Below, one piece after another: positions 1-8,595 of a stretch of DNA of 64,000 nt. This DNA is from an uncultured Nitrospirota bacterium (GTDB lineage Bacteria; Nitrospirota; Nitrospiria; Nitrospirales; UBA8639). The first letter of the stretch is position 1. Each line of letters opens with the position of its first letter. The DNA lies in contig CAKZPV010000004.1 in assembly GCA_937139405.1 (NCBI GenBank), positions 310,001 to 374,000 of the forward strand, written 5' to 3'. The notes beneath the pieces were generated by a model, which saw only the letters and a list, made by a program, of their open reading frames with translations, did no database searches and was not told the DNA's origin. Both the position numbers and the translations under genes were made by a program.

Positions 1-198
1 AAGACCAAGTTGCCAGTAGGCCTTAAGCGCCCAGACCCTTGTCCTTGAGCCAAAAAACTAATAATAGGGCTCCAGAAGGTCCGACAGTCCCTTGGGTTGA
101 AAACTTTCAATTAGAACTCTCTAACTCCTTTGGCGTTCCTTAATCATAATTTAAAACAAATTCATTAATGCCGTTGAAATTTCAGAATAGGATGCATT

Positions 199-1053
199 AT
201 GCAGCGCTATAAAATTCTTCATCGCACCTATTATAATTTTTCGGGTGCAGTGACGCTCGGACCACACTACTTGCGCCTGCGCCCGAGGGAAGACTATGAC
301 CTGCACATTGAGTCTTCAACTCTGACCATCACCCCACCCGCGACGCTGCTGTGGCACCGTGACGTGGAAGGCAATTCGGTGGCCACCGCAACGTTTGATG
401 TGCCCGCCACTCAGCTTGCCATTGAGAGCGAAGTGGTCATTCAACAATTTAATGAGGCTCCACTCGACTTTCTGGTCGCCGACTACGCGGTCGCCTACCC
501 GTTTCCCTATCAACCCGATGACCGGATCATGTTGTTACCCCATATGGCTTTCCCCGAAGAAGAGACCAAAGCCCAACTGACTGAATGGATAAGGGGTTTA
601 TGGCAATCAGGCGAACCCATTCAAACCTACACCCTCCTGCAACGCCTGGCCTCCCACATCAACCAGACGTTGTCATATAAAATACGGGAAGAACCTGGCG
701 TACAAACTGTGAAACAAACATTGGAATATGGCACCGGCTCATGCCGTGACTTTGCGTTGCTCTTTATGGAAACCGCTCGGTGCTTAGGGCTTGCCTCGCG
801 CTTTGTGAGCGGGTATCTTCATGCCCCGCCATCAGCAACCGACTACGGTGCCACTCATGCCTGGGCCGAAGTGTACCTGCCAGGCGCAGGTTGGAAGGGG
901 TTCGATCCCACGGTCGGCGCCATTGCCGGGCCTGATCATTTTGCGGTGGCAGTAGCTAGATTGCCAGAATCCGTCCCGCCGGTAGAGGGCTCCTTCGTCG
1001 GCCCTCCAGGATCGACTCTTCATGTCGGCGTCTGGGTCACCGAATGTGAGTGA
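199..1053 (+). CDS. Transglutaminase-like family protein
   Basis: A 284-residue protein with the bacterial transglutaminase-like N-terminal domain (about residues 1-85, beginning MQRYKILHRTYY) followed by a transglutaminase core. The catalytic triad can be read directly: Cys182 in GTGSCRDFA, His220 in THAWAEV and Asp236 in GFDPTVG. There is no signal peptide, so it is probably cytoplasmic. Family members act as cysteine proteases or amidases, and the substrate here is unknown. The ATG is preceded by an AGGATG-like ribosome site. In many genomes this family sits beside alpha-E and circularly permuted ATP-grasp genes, but none is present downstream, so this copy stands alone in the window. Confidence 0.9.
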   Translation: MQRYKILHRTYYNFSGAVTLGPHYLRLRPREDYDLHIESSTLTITPPATLLWHRDVEGNSVATATFDVPATQLAIESEVVIQQFNEAPLDFLVADYAVAYPFPYQPDDRIMLLPHMAFPEEETKAQLTEWIRGLWQSGEPIQTYTLLQRLASHINQTLSYKIREEPGVQTVKQTLEYGTGSCRDFALLFMETARCLGLASRFVSGYLHAPPSATDYGATHAWAEVYLPGAGWKGFDPTVGAIAGPDHFAVAVARLPESVPPVEGSFVGPPGSTLHVGVWVTECE

Positions 1054-1164
1054 AGGAATTACTCCAAAGCGGGAAATACGATCACACCTCTTTTTATTTT
1101 TTTCGATCTGAAGCCGTGTTAGAAATTCCTTAAAAAAGCTCACGAAGCTTCACAAAGGGTTAGA

Positions 1165-1632
1165 ATGTCCATTTGGGTTGATGCTGATGCCTGTCCCAAG
1201 GTGATTAAGGAAATTTTGTTTCGTGCGGCGGAACGGACGACTGTACAGGTCACGCTTGTCGCAAATCGCCTGCTCTACACCCCATCTTCACCCTACATTT
1301 CTGCCATCCAAGTCGCCGATGGCTTCGATGTCGCTGATTCTGAAATCGTAAAAAGAGTAGAAGTCGGGGACTTGGTGATCACCGCTGATATTCCGCTTGC
1401 CGCAGAGGTCATCACGAAGGGCGGGCATGCGCTTGATCCACGCGGTGAAATGCATTCCTCCGACACCATTCAAGCCAAGCTGACCATGCGAGATTTCATG
1501 GAAACCCTCCGCGCCAGTGGCGTTGAGACCGGTGGACCTTCTGCGTTGAGCCAACGGGATCGCCAACTATTTGCCAAACACCTCGATCACTATCTCACAC
1601 ACCTCGCCAAACCAAAGAATAAAACAGATTAA
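1165..1632 (+). CDS. YaiI/YqxD family protein (DUF188)
   Basis: A 155-residue protein, full length for the UPF0178/DUF188 family. It starts with the family signature [20 protein letters not shown] and carries the acidic ITADIPLA and LDPRGEM motifs typical of this PIN-like fold. Function is unestablished in the family; the conserved acidic residues suggest a nuclease-like metal site, which is an inference. It is a single gene between a transglutaminase-like gene and a YchJ homologue. Confidence 0.9.
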   Translation: MSIWVDADACPKVIKEILFRAAERTTVQVTLVANRLLYTPSSPYISAIQVADGFDVADSEIVKRVEVGDLVITADIPLAAEVITKGGHALDPRGEMHSSDTIQAKLTMRDFMETLRASGVETGGPSALSQRDRQLFAKHLDHYLTHLAKPKNKTD

Positions 1633-1716
1633 AACTGGATAGAGGAGTTTTGACTTTGTTGTCACAGACACAGTACAAGAACACGACCATATCCGAATTA
1701 CCTTAAAGGAGTATGT

Positions 1717-2202
1717 ATGCAATGCCCGTGTGAAAGTGGAAAAACCTTCAAGAAATGTTGTGAGCCATTCATTACCGGCGCGAAAGAAGCTGAGACAGCG
1801 GAGCTACTCATGCGCGCCCGATACACGGCCTATACGCAAGTGGAGATGGATTATATCGAGAGGACACACGATCCCAAGACACGCGACCAAACCGATATGG
1901 AGGCCAATCAAAAATGGGCTGAGTCGACAAAGTGGACGGGCTTAGAAATCCTTGAAACTCAACAAGGTGGCGTGGACGACGAGGTTGGCACGGTTGCCTT
2001 TAAAGCGAAGTTTGAAACCGAAGAAGGTATTCAAGATCACCACGAGCTGAGTCTCTTTCGAAAGCACGAAGGAAAATGGTACTTCATTGACGCAAGTGAT
2101 CCGACTAAGCAGCCTGTGGTTCGCAGCGAACCCAAAGTTGGTCGAAATGATCCCTGTCCCTGTGGAAGCAGCAAGAAATATAAAAAATGCTGTGGCAGCT
2201 AA
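1717..2202 (+). CDS. YchJ-like protein with two SEC-C zinc motifs
   Basis: A 161-residue protein with SEC-C motifs at both ends: [13 protein letters not shown] at residues 3-15 and [16 protein letters not shown] at the C-terminus. Each supplies a Cys cluster that binds zinc in the SecA C-terminal motif. The middle (about residues 30-140) is the NTF2-like YchJ domain. This matches the UPF0225/YchJ family in length and architecture. The ATG is preceded by AAGGAG at a proper distance. The role is unknown; SEC-C motifs usually contact ribosome- or SecB-linked partners. Confidence 0.9.
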   Translation: MQCPCESGKTFKKCCEPFITGAKEAETAELLMRARYTAYTQVEMDYIERTHDPKTRDQTDMEANQKWAESTKWTGLEILETQQGGVDDEVGTVAFKAKFETEEGIQDHHELSLFRKHEGKWYFIDASDPTKQPVVRSEPKVGRNDPCPCGSSKKYKKCCGS

Positions 2203-2301
2203 ACCAACATAGGATCACTATATTCTGTCAGTATTTTCCTGCCTCTACAAAACAGGAATAACACTCTCCAACTACTCTTCCTAAAAAACTACTCTGCCTT
2301 T

Positions 2302-2330
2302 TTGACACAATTTGGTTTCCTTCATATCCT
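2302..2330 (+). promoter_or_regulatory. Putative sigma-70 promoter of the metallophosphoesterase gene
   Basis: A perfect TTGACA (2302-2307) is followed after 17 bases by TATCCT (2325-2330). Transcription would begin near 2337. This places the TTG codon at 2352 very close to the RNA start and leaves the AAGGA at 2336-2340 barely inside the transcript, so the ATG at 2391 is the preferred start. Confidence 0.45.
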
Positions 2331-2390
2331 GATTAAAGGAATGCCCTCTCATTGGCTATTCCTTTAGCAAACCTAAAGCACCACAATTCT

Positions 2391-3233
2391 ATGACCTTCA
2401 GACGTGCCCTGATCATCCTGTCAATTCCAGTTTTGGCCTTAGGCCTTTGGGCGTTTTGGTGGGAACCGAGCAGTCTGCATAACGAAACTCACGAATTAGT
2501 TATTCCATCTTGGCCTTCTACTTGTGAAGGCTTAAAAGTCGCGGTGCTTTCAGATCTGCATGTGGGCTCGCCTTTTAATCACCTTGACCACTTGAACACA
2601 AGCATTGATCTGACGCTCAAGGCTGAGCCTGACCTCATCTTGTTGGCAGGCGACTATGTGGTTCATGGCGTTCCTGGGGGAGAGTTTGTTTCCCCACAAG
2701 AATCAGCCTCACATTTAGCTCGATTGACTGCGCCATTAGGGGTGTTTGCCGTTTTAGGTAATCATGACTGGTGGTATGACGGACCAGGCACCATGAATGC
2801 CTTCCAACAGGTCGGCATTCAAGTGCTAGAAGATGCCTCTATTCCAATCACGTCAGATGCCTGTGAATTTTGGCTAGCAGGAATCAGTGATTTTATGGAA
2901 GGGGCTCATGATGTTCCCTTGGCTCTCTCTCAGATTCCTGGGGATGGCACTATATTAGCCTTTACCCATAATCCCGATATTTTTCCAGAAGTGCCTTCTC
3001 GCGTCGCCTTAACCGTCGCTGGACATACACATGGGGGACAAGTACATATTCCTTTCATCGGACGACCAGTCGTCCCGTCTCAATACGGCGAACGATTTGC
3101 CATAGGACATATCATTGAAAATGAACGCCATTTATTTGTCACACCTGGCATTGGCACAAGTATCTTCCCCGTTCGATTTCTTGTGCCTCCCGAGGTCTCT
3201 ATCCTTATCCTCCATTCTTCCCCTTCCACCTAA
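2391..3233 (+). CDS. YkuE-like membrane-anchored metallophosphoesterase
   Basis: About 280 residues. An N-terminal membrane anchor (RRALIILSIPVLALGLWAFWW) is followed by a calcineurin-like phosphoesterase domain. The five metal-binding blocks are visible: SDLHVGS, AGDYVVHG, GNHDWWYDG, FTHNPDIF and GHTHGGQVH. The order and spacing match the YkuE-type family, which in Bacillus is a Tat-exported phosphodiesterase; this protein lacks a twin-arginine motif. An upstream in-frame TTG at 2352 would add 13 residues and has AAGGA in front, but the ATG fits the family start and the predicted promoter better. It probably acts at the periplasmic membrane face; the substrate is unknown. Confidence 0.88.
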   Translation: MTFRRALIILSIPVLALGLWAFWWEPSSLHNETHELVIPSWPSTCEGLKVAVLSDLHVGSPFNHLDHLNTSIDLTLKAEPDLILLAGDYVVHGVPGGEFVSPQESASHLARLTAPLGVFAVLGNHDWWYDGPGTMNAFQQVGIQVLEDASIPITSDACEFWLAGISDFMEGAHDVPLALSQIPGDGTILAFTHNPDIFPEVPSRVALTVAGHTHGGQVHIPFIGRPVVPSQYGERFAIGHIIENERHLFVTPGIGTSIFPVRFLVPPEVSILILHSSPST

Positions 3234-3243
3234 AAAATCCCCT

Positions 3244-3795
3244 ATGCAATTTTTCAAAGGCGTGATGATTTCTGAACTCTTGGCCTGATGGGTGGAATTT
3301 TTCTACAAGTTTGGCGTGAAATATTTTCCTAAAGGCTTTTTCATCGCTATTCCCCTCTACTTTCTCTATCTATGTGTACTACATCGAATCTTTGGAAGGT
3401 TCAAGGCAAACCGATTTCTTTGGCGCATCGGGATTGCGATTGGAGGGATCGCGGGACTCCTTCTGGAATGGTTTCTAGTGGGGAATTCTCCCTGAAACAA
3501 ACCCGCGGTGTTTCAATCTGGCCAATTGGTGTTTCATGGGGTCTACCCTATTCTCGGATATCTTTTAGCTCATACGGTTGTGCCAGAGTCCTTACGAAAT
3601 CGTTTGTTTACCTATATGGTGCTCGCATCCGGCATCACCTCCATCGGGTTTGTCCTTGGCGACCCCAATCTGCGAAAACTCTGGCTTCTGTTTCTTCCAC
3701 TAATGACATTCGTCGGCCTCTACCATTTTATTTATCGCTTAAGAAGATTACAGTCTCATCCTGTTCAAACAACCAACTTCGCCAGACTTCTGTAA
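3244..3795 (+). pseudogene. Small integral membrane protein gene interrupted by in-frame TGA codons
   Basis: Two open stretches (3292-3495 and 3508-3795) lie in the same frame and are separated by a TGA at 3493-3495. The translation reads naturally across it: EWFLVGNSP, stop, NKPAVFQSGQLVFHG. A second in-frame TGA at 3286-3288 separates an ATG at 3244 from the rest. Both halves are strongly hydrophobic with about two membrane segments each, so together they look like one protein of roughly 180 residues with 4-5 helices. A TGG to TGA change is the simplest explanation. It could instead be two small genes starting with GTG. No family is recognised. Confidence 0.55.
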
Positions 3796-3804
3796 ACCGG
3801 CACC

Positions 3805-4197
3805 CTACTTCTTCTTAGCCTCGCCCTGCCAGAGCATTTCATATCCCAACTCCATTGCGTCAGTGCACATTGCGGTGACAGCTGCAAATGTCTTCTTAAA
3901 AACTTCGTCAGCATGAGATTTTTCATGCTCCTCGAAAGACTTCCAATACGTCACAATCACATAATGTTCATCAGCCGTCTGAGCATGATTGAGAGACCCT
4001 TTTTCTGACACGAACCCCGAGAACCGAAACACCTGTCCAGCAATAAATCCGCCTTGATCTCCTCCATAGGTTTCTTTTACGACCATGCACATTTCACCGA
4101 CAGCCATTTCCAACTGATCAAAATTCACTCCAGGTTTAAGTTTCACGGTATTCAAAAGCATTTTCGCCCCGAAGGGGATGGTAATGGGACCAAACAT
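3805..4197 (-). CDS. Antibiotic-biosynthesis-monooxygenase-like (dimeric alpha-beta barrel) protein
   Basis: A 130-residue soluble protein. The N-terminal half (LNTVKLKPGVNFDQLE) and the later YVIVTYWKSFEEHEKSH segment give the beta-alpha-beta pattern and the W-S-x-E-x-x-x-x-H motif seen in dimeric alpha-beta barrel proteins of the ABM/EthD type. Those families oxidise or bind small aromatic or haem-like ligands; the ligand here is unknown. A GAGG ribosome site precedes the ATG. It converges with the broken membrane gene. Confidence 0.6.
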   Translation of the reverse strand: MFGPITIPFGAKMLLNTVKLKPGVNFDQLEMAVGEMCMVVKETYGGDQGGFIAGQVFRFSGFVSEKGSLNHAQTADEHYVIVTYWKSFEEHEKSHADEVFKKTFAAVTAMCTDAMELGYEMLWQGEAKKK

Positions 4198-4484
4198 AGC
4201 AACCTCCTCGGTCAGATACCCTGCTTACACGGCAGGGCAGTTGAGAAATATTTCCAACCAGTTCTCTGGTTAAAATAGGCTAGCATAGACCAGTGACCTT
4301 TCACTTCATCCTTTGCATTGACCCTATTTTTCTCTTCCGTTATGATTTTTCGCATTCTTAAAACCCACACCCAAGCGCATGATCATACTCAACACAGATT
4401 ACACCAAACCCAATCATCATTCATAATTATCCGTACCGCTCGTTCACTTATCCCTTACCTTCACCACCTAGGAATCGGTTCATT

Positions 4485-5303
4485 ATGAGCTCTTCCCCCT
4501 CTGACCTCGATGCGCTAAAAACAAAACTCAAGGCTACCTGGATGGCTGGTGATTTTGGCCTGATAGCGAAGTCCTATGAAGCGGGAGCCGCCGATTTTGT
4601 CCATCGTCTCCAGTTAACACCCGGGAGCCATGTGCTTGACGTGGCCTGTGGAACTGGCAATCTGTCCATTCCCGCTGCCAAAGGTGGAGTCAAGGTGACC
4701 GGAGTGGATATTGCCACCAACCTTATTGAGCAAGCTCGAACCCGTGCGCAAGCCGAAAACGTTAGGGCAACATTCGATGTCGGAGATGCCGAGCAATTAC
4801 CCTATGGCGATTCCAGCTTCGATACCGTCATGACGATGTTCGGAGTGATGTTTGCTCCACGGCCAGAATTAGCTGCTACCGAATTGCTCCGGGTGTGCCA
4901 ACCAGGAGGCACCATCGCTATGGCCAATTGGACGCCAACCGGATTTGTCGGTCAAACGTTTAACATCATGTCAGAATATGTGCCCTCCCCTCATATGCCC
5001 TCACCCATCAAATGGGGAGATGAAGAGACGGTCCGCAAGCGACTCGGTAATCTTGAAAATCTCCAGTTCACCAAACGACTCATCTCTTTAACCTTCTCCT
5101 TCTCACCCCAAGAAGTCGTTGAGTATTTTCGCTTGTATTTTGGACCCTTATACAAAGCCTTTGATGCGCTCGAAGCCGATGCTGATAAACAAGCATCCCT
5201 CCGGAGTGACCTGATTCAACTGTGGACAGACCACAATCAACGCTCTGATGGAACCACGTTTGTGGAATCAGAATATTTGGAAGTTCATGCCACCAAACCC
5301 TGA
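4485..5303 (+). CDS. Class I SAM-dependent methyltransferase
   Basis: A 272-residue protein with a Methyltransf_11/25-type Rossmann domain. Motif I is VLDVACGTGNLS near residue 50, motif II is the acidic GVDIATN, and DVGDAEQLPYGDSSFD gives the next block. The C-terminal third (after about residue 165) is a lid region with no recognised specificity. Related proteins are often annotated as UbiE-like, but the substrate cannot be read from sequence. It is a single-gene unit with a long AT-rich leader. Confidence 0.88.
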   Translation: MSSSPSDLDALKTKLKATWMAGDFGLIAKSYEAGAADFVHRLQLTPGSHVLDVACGTGNLSIPAAKGGVKVTGVDIATNLIEQARTRAQAENVRATFDVGDAEQLPYGDSSFDTVMTMFGVMFAPRPELAATELLRVCQPGGTIAMANWTPTGFVGQTFNIMSEYVPSPHMPSPIKWGDEETVRKRLGNLENLQFTKRLISLTFSFSPQEVVEYFRLYFGPLYKAFDALEADADKQASLRSDLIQLWTDHNQRSDGTTFVESEYLEVHATKP

Positions 5304-5465
5304 TCCCTTTCTTTAGGCCTTATCCAGCACACCATTCCTCTAGTCTCGTCAAGTGTTATCCGATATATGTCGTTATAGGGAAACATTTCACAGGGAATTG
5401 GTATACTTCACTCAAAGCATACCCTGACCTTTTCTGAAGTATCGCTCACGACGTAAGGAGAAGCT

Positions 5466-5780
5466 ATGTTCGTCAGTAACATTGAAGAGATTCCTGGCAA
5501 AACAATCACCACCTGCTATGGCATCGTTTCTGGAAGCACTGTCCGAGCCAAACATGTTGGACGTGATATTTTCGCCAGCATTAAAAATATTTTTGGCGGA
5601 GAATTGAAAGGGTATACGGAACTATTAGGTGAATCACGAGATGAAGCTCTGGATCGGATGAAATCCCAAGCTCAACAACTAGGCGCCAACGCCATTGTGA
5701 ATGTACGCTTTTCTACCTCCTCTGTCGCCGCAGGGGCGGCAGAAATTTATGTATACGGCACTGCCGTGACTGTGGAATAA
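5466..5780 (+). CDS. YbjQ family protein (heavy-metal-binding domain)
   Basis: A 104-residue, full-length UPF0145/YbjQ protein. Typical elements are YGIVSGSTVRAKHVGRDI, the FGGELKGYTELL segment and GANAIVNVRF, ending with YGTAVTV. Members form pentamers; a metal-binding role was proposed from the fold but is not proven. The gene is first in a tight operon with a membrane-anchored paralogue (6 bp gap) and an M48 peptidase (4 bp overlap). An AAGGAG site precedes the ATG. Confidence 0.92.
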   Translation: MFVSNIEEIPGKTITTCYGIVSGSTVRAKHVGRDIFASIKNIFGGELKGYTELLGESRDEALDRMKSQAQQLGANAIVNVRFSTSSVAAGAAEIYVYGTAVTVE

Positions 5781-5786
5781 GGCACG

Positions 5787-6260
5787 ATGGAGAGCTTAAC
5801 AGTCTTTCTCATTTTACTCGTCCTCGGTTATGTCTTCGGAAAACTGGCTGAAGGCAGACATTACCGTTCCATTCAAGCCAGAGAAGAAATGTTGGTACGG
5901 CTTCCCACAACATCCTGCAAAAAACCAATGGGGAAAAGCACACCAATCAGTCATGCCGAATTGGTACATGGCCATGTCGTCATCTCAATCGATTACTTCA
6001 AGCAACTCCTTGCCGGCCTACGAAATTTTTTTGGCGGAACCGTTCAATCGTACGAGACGCTTCTTGATCGAGCCAGACGCGAAGCGATATTGCGCTTGAA
6101 AGAAAGTTGCCCCACAGCCAACGAAATCCTCAATCTCCGCATTGAAACCTCATCCATTTCCAAAGGCGGCAATAGTGAGAGAGTGGGATCGGTCGAAGTC
6201 TTAGCCTATGGCACCGCCATATACTATAGTCAAGCCTCCACTCAGCATTCTCCCTTGTGA
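5787..6260 (+). CDS. Membrane-anchored divergent YbjQ-like protein
   Basis: A 157-residue protein with one N-terminal membrane helix (LTVFLILLVLGYVFG). It then has a YbjQ-like domain recognisable from NFFGGTVQSYETLLDRARREA and VLAYGTAIYY, which align by eye with the preceding gene. The domain is diverged at its start. It probably places a YbjQ fold at the membrane next to the M48 peptidase encoded immediately downstream, whose GTG start overlaps this stop. Confidence 0.75.
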   Translation: MESLTVFLILLVLGYVFGKLAEGRHYRSIQAREEMLVRLPTTSCKKPMGKSTPISHAELVHGHVVISIDYFKQLLAGLRNFFGGTVQSYETLLDRARREAILRLKESCPTANEILNLRIETSSISKGGNSERVGSVEVLAYGTAIYYSQASTQHSPL

Positions 6261-7072
6261 ACTACGAACCCTCCCTTCCTGAACACAATGACAATGTGTC
6301 GCTTCAACACCCAGTGCGAGAATTTTTCGTACTCGTGACCGGGGTACTAGTTTTCGTGTTAATCGGGTATTGGGCTCTCGGCTTCGTTGTCGATGTGGCA
6401 GTCGATTATCTCTCCTCTGAACAAGAAAGCAAACTTCTTTCCAAGCTCGATATCAATTGGGGTTTTGGTGAAGAGTCGATGCCCGAAGAGCAAGCCAAGC
6501 TGCAAGATCTTGTTGATGCCTTCAAACCCTGCCTCTCTCTGCCCTACCCTATTACGGTCAGCCTCGTGAAATCGAAGATGGTCAATGCCATGGCAGTTCC
6601 CGGCGGGAAAATGGTGGTCTTTTCAGGACTGTTAGATTCTCTTTCCTCAACGAACGGTCTCATGTTTATTCTGGCTCATGAGCTCGGCCACTTCAAAAAT
6701 CGCGATCACCTGCGATTGATGGGCAGAGGCATTGTCTTGAGCATCCTAGCCATGTTGGCGTTCGGTGGAGATTCAGGCATTTCCGATATCTTGGCCTCAA
6801 CCATTAACCTGCGAACAGCCAAATATTCCCAAAGTCGCGAAAGCCAAGCCGACCGGACCGCCCTGCATGCACTCCAATGCCATTTTGGACATGTCGGCGG
6901 CGCCACGGAACTCTTTGAAACCCTCCAGGCTGAGGAAGAAGGCATCGATTTAGAATTTCTCCATTACTTTTCCACCCACCCCGAACTCCAGCAACGTATC
7001 GACGACCTATACCGTCTATCTCAAGAACTGGGTTATCCTACAAAAGGAACACAAAAACTCATGAAACACTAA
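6257..7072 (+). CDS. M48 family membrane metallopeptidase
   Basis: A 271-residue zinc protease. A membrane helix lies near residues 22-50, followed by the catalytic HELGH at residues 141-145 and the third zinc ligand Glu195 in SRESQAD, as in the M48 (HtpX/Oma1/BepA) clan. A second hydrophobic segment (GIVLSILAMLAF) follows the active site. It starts with GTG overlapping the previous stop by four bases, indicating translational coupling. It likely degrades or trims membrane or envelope proteins. The linked YbjQ-type proteins may be partners; that link is inference from the operon. Confidence 0.88.
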   Translation: MNYEPSLPEHNDNVSLQHPVREFFVLVTGVLVFVLIGYWALGFVVDVAVDYLSSEQESKLLSKLDINWGFGEESMPEEQAKLQDLVDAFKPCLSLPYPITVSLVKSKMVNAMAVPGGKMVVFSGLLDSLSSTNGLMFILAHELGHFKNRDHLRLMGRGIVLSILAMLAFGGDSGISDILASTINLRTAKYSQSRESQADRTALHALQCHFGHVGGATELFETLQAEEEGIDLEFLHYFSTHPELQQRIDDLYRLSQELGYPTKGTQKLMKH

Positions 7073-7169
7073 GAAAAGGTTTGCGGGCTTACCTAATGAA
7101 AGCGCGATTTCCCAGATAAAAGCAAAGCGTTTGATCACCTCCCATCACGCTCGACTTGAAAGACAAAAC

Positions 7170-7889
7170 ATGCCCACATCCTGGAACAAGATCATCAATG
7201 ATGTAAACGCCCAATTGGCGCAGCTCACGTTCAATGCTCCAGTAAAGAATATTTATAATCCGCTAGAGTATGCGCGTCGCGCTCACGATCAATTCATCCG
7301 GCTATATGGTACTGGCACGAAAGAAGCGATTTTTTTGGGCATGAATCCTGGCCCCTATGGGATGGCCCAAACCGGTGTGCCATTTGGCGAAATTACTCAT
7401 GTCCGAGATTGGCTTGGGATCACAGGTCCGATCGATCGCCCTCTGGTGGAACATCCCAAGCGCCCCATTCAAGGGTTTGACTGCCCTCGGAGCGAAGTCA
7501 GCGGACAGCGTTTATGGGGGTTTTTCAAAGAAACATTTGGTGAACCTGAGAACTTCTTCAAACGTTTCTTCGTGGTCAATTATTGTCCCTTAGTGTTCAT
7601 GGAAGAGAGCGGTAAGAACCGAACACCGGATAAACTTCCCGCAGACGAGCGTGAGGCTCTCTTTGCGATCTGTGATCAGACCCTGGCGCGCATCGTGGAT
7701 CGCCTTCAACCTACACTCATCATTGGCGTGGGCCGCTTCGCTACCGACCGTGCAAAGGCCGCCCTTGGGAAGCAGGGCACATCGGTTGGGAGCATCTTAC
7801 ATCCAAGCCCTGCCAGTCCCGCGGCCAATCGTGGATGGGCGAAAGTAGCAAAGACACAACTCAATGCCCTGGGACTCACTCTTCCCTAG
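7170..7889 (+). CDS. SMUG1-type single-strand-selective uracil-DNA glycosylase
   Basis: About 239 residues. The active-site block GMNPGPYGMAQTGVPFGE is nearly identical to that of vertebrate and bacterial SMUG1, and the minor-groove loop HPSPASPAANRGW is present near the C-terminus. SMUG1 removes uracil and oxidised pyrimidines such as hydroxymethyluracil in base-excision repair. An in-frame TTG at 7131 would add 13 residues, but the ATG is preferred. The gene is monocistronic. Bacterial SMUG1 is scattered phylogenetically, consistent with horizontal spread. Confidence 0.92.
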   Translation: MPTSWNKIINDVNAQLAQLTFNAPVKNIYNPLEYARRAHDQFIRLYGTGTKEAIFLGMNPGPYGMAQTGVPFGEITHVRDWLGITGPIDRPLVEHPKRPIQGFDCPRSEVSGQRLWGFFKETFGEPENFFKRFFVVNYCPLVFMEESGKNRTPDKLPADEREALFAICDQTLARIVDRLQPTLIIGVGRFATDRAKAALGKQGTSVGSILHPSPASPAANRGWAKVAKTQLNALGLTLP

Positions 7890-8046
7890 CACCCTTTAGC
7901 TATATCGATTCCCATATTCAGGAAATAGAACTAGATCTCGCTAAACGGTACGGTCAGAAATCTCTTGATCACGCTCAGCAGTGCGCATGATTCCCAATTT
8001 ACATTTTATTTGACATGAGAAACCTTACAAATCCCAAGGCTCGGGA

Positions 8047-8075
8047 TTGACAGGTTCATTTTATGTGTATATGCT
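8047..8075 (+). promoter_or_regulatory. marR promoter with overlapping operator half
   Basis: A perfect -35 TTGACA (8047-8052) is followed by a 17-base spacer and -10 TATGCT (8070-8075). The 10-mer GTGTATATGC (8065-8074) overlaps the -10 and recurs inverted between marR and the next gene, so it is a likely MarR binding sequence. Transcription would start around 8082, only about three bases before the ATG at 8085, giving a nearly leaderless message. Confidence 0.6.
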
Positions 8076-8084
8076 CCTATTATT

Positions 8085-8546
8085 ATGAACAATAAATCTT
8101 CGCATCTTAGAAAATATCTTGAACCAGCCCAGGGATGTGTCTGCTTTACTATCCGAAAATCAGCCAGGGCCATTACGCAACTCTATGAAGAGGCCCTACG
8201 ACCCACAGGGCTTCGAGCCACCCAATTCACTCTTTTGGTGGCAACGAGAGTAATGGGAACAGTGACGATTAGCAATTTGGCCAAAGGCTTGGTCATGGAC
8301 CGCACGACCCTTACGAGAAACATGAAACCACTAGAAAAAAAAGGCTTCATTAGAATATTACCTGGCCGAGAAGATCGGCGAGAGCGGGAAGTGACCTTAA
8401 CACTGGCAGGGCAAAAAATTCTTTCCGCCGCTCTTCCCCTATGGAAAACTGTTCAGCAGTCTGTAGTCGAATCCCTTGGACAGAATCGTGTCACTCGGCT
8501 CATGAAAGATTTGTCGGTCACTATTCAGTTAGCGGAGGCCGAGTAA
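8085..8546 (+). CDS. MarR family transcriptional regulator
   Basis: A 153-residue winged-helix regulator. The HTH is VTISNLAKGLVMDRTTLTRNM, the wing contains GREDRREREVTLT, and the dimerisation helices are at both ends. It precedes by 49 bp an iron-sulfur/SCP2 fusion protein. A 10-base sequence is shared, in inverted orientation, between its own promoter and the intergenic gap, suggesting it represses both genes. CxxxxF and FTIRKSARAI near the N-terminus resemble the MarR branch that keeps one Cys in the first helix, so redox or electrophile sensing is possible but not shown. Confidence 0.88.
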   Translation: MNNKSSHLRKYLEPAQGCVCFTIRKSARAITQLYEEALRPTGLRATQFTLLVATRVMGTVTISNLAKGLVMDRTTLTRNMKPLEKKGFIRILPGREDRREREVTLTLAGQKILSAALPLWKTVQQSVVESLGQNRVTRLMKDLSVTIQLAEAE

Positions 8547-8563
8547 CTTTTTTTCGCATATTA

Positions 8564-8578
8564 AGTGCATATACACTT
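8564..8578. promoter_or_regulatory. Candidate MarR operator upstream of the Fe-S/SCP2 gene
   Basis: An imperfect inverted repeat AAGTG-N5-CACTT with core GCATATACAC (8567-8576), the exact reverse complement of the 10-mer overlapping the marR -10 box. It lies 20 bases before the next ATG, well placed to control that gene. Confidence 0.5.
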
Positions 8579-8595
8579 TAACTTGGAGATCTCAC

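Noticed and set aside
1-198. Possible end of an upstream gene at the left edge
   Set aside because: No open frame with recognisable content runs in from the left on either strand.
3286-3495. Recoding of TGA as Trp or selenocysteine
   Set aside because: TGA is the normal stop of many genes in the window, and no SECIS-like hairpin is visible after these codons.
3372-3818. A 148-codon open frame overlapping the broken membrane gene
   Set aside because: Its product is Ser/Arg-rich without any fold-like pattern, while the other frame encodes clear membrane helices.
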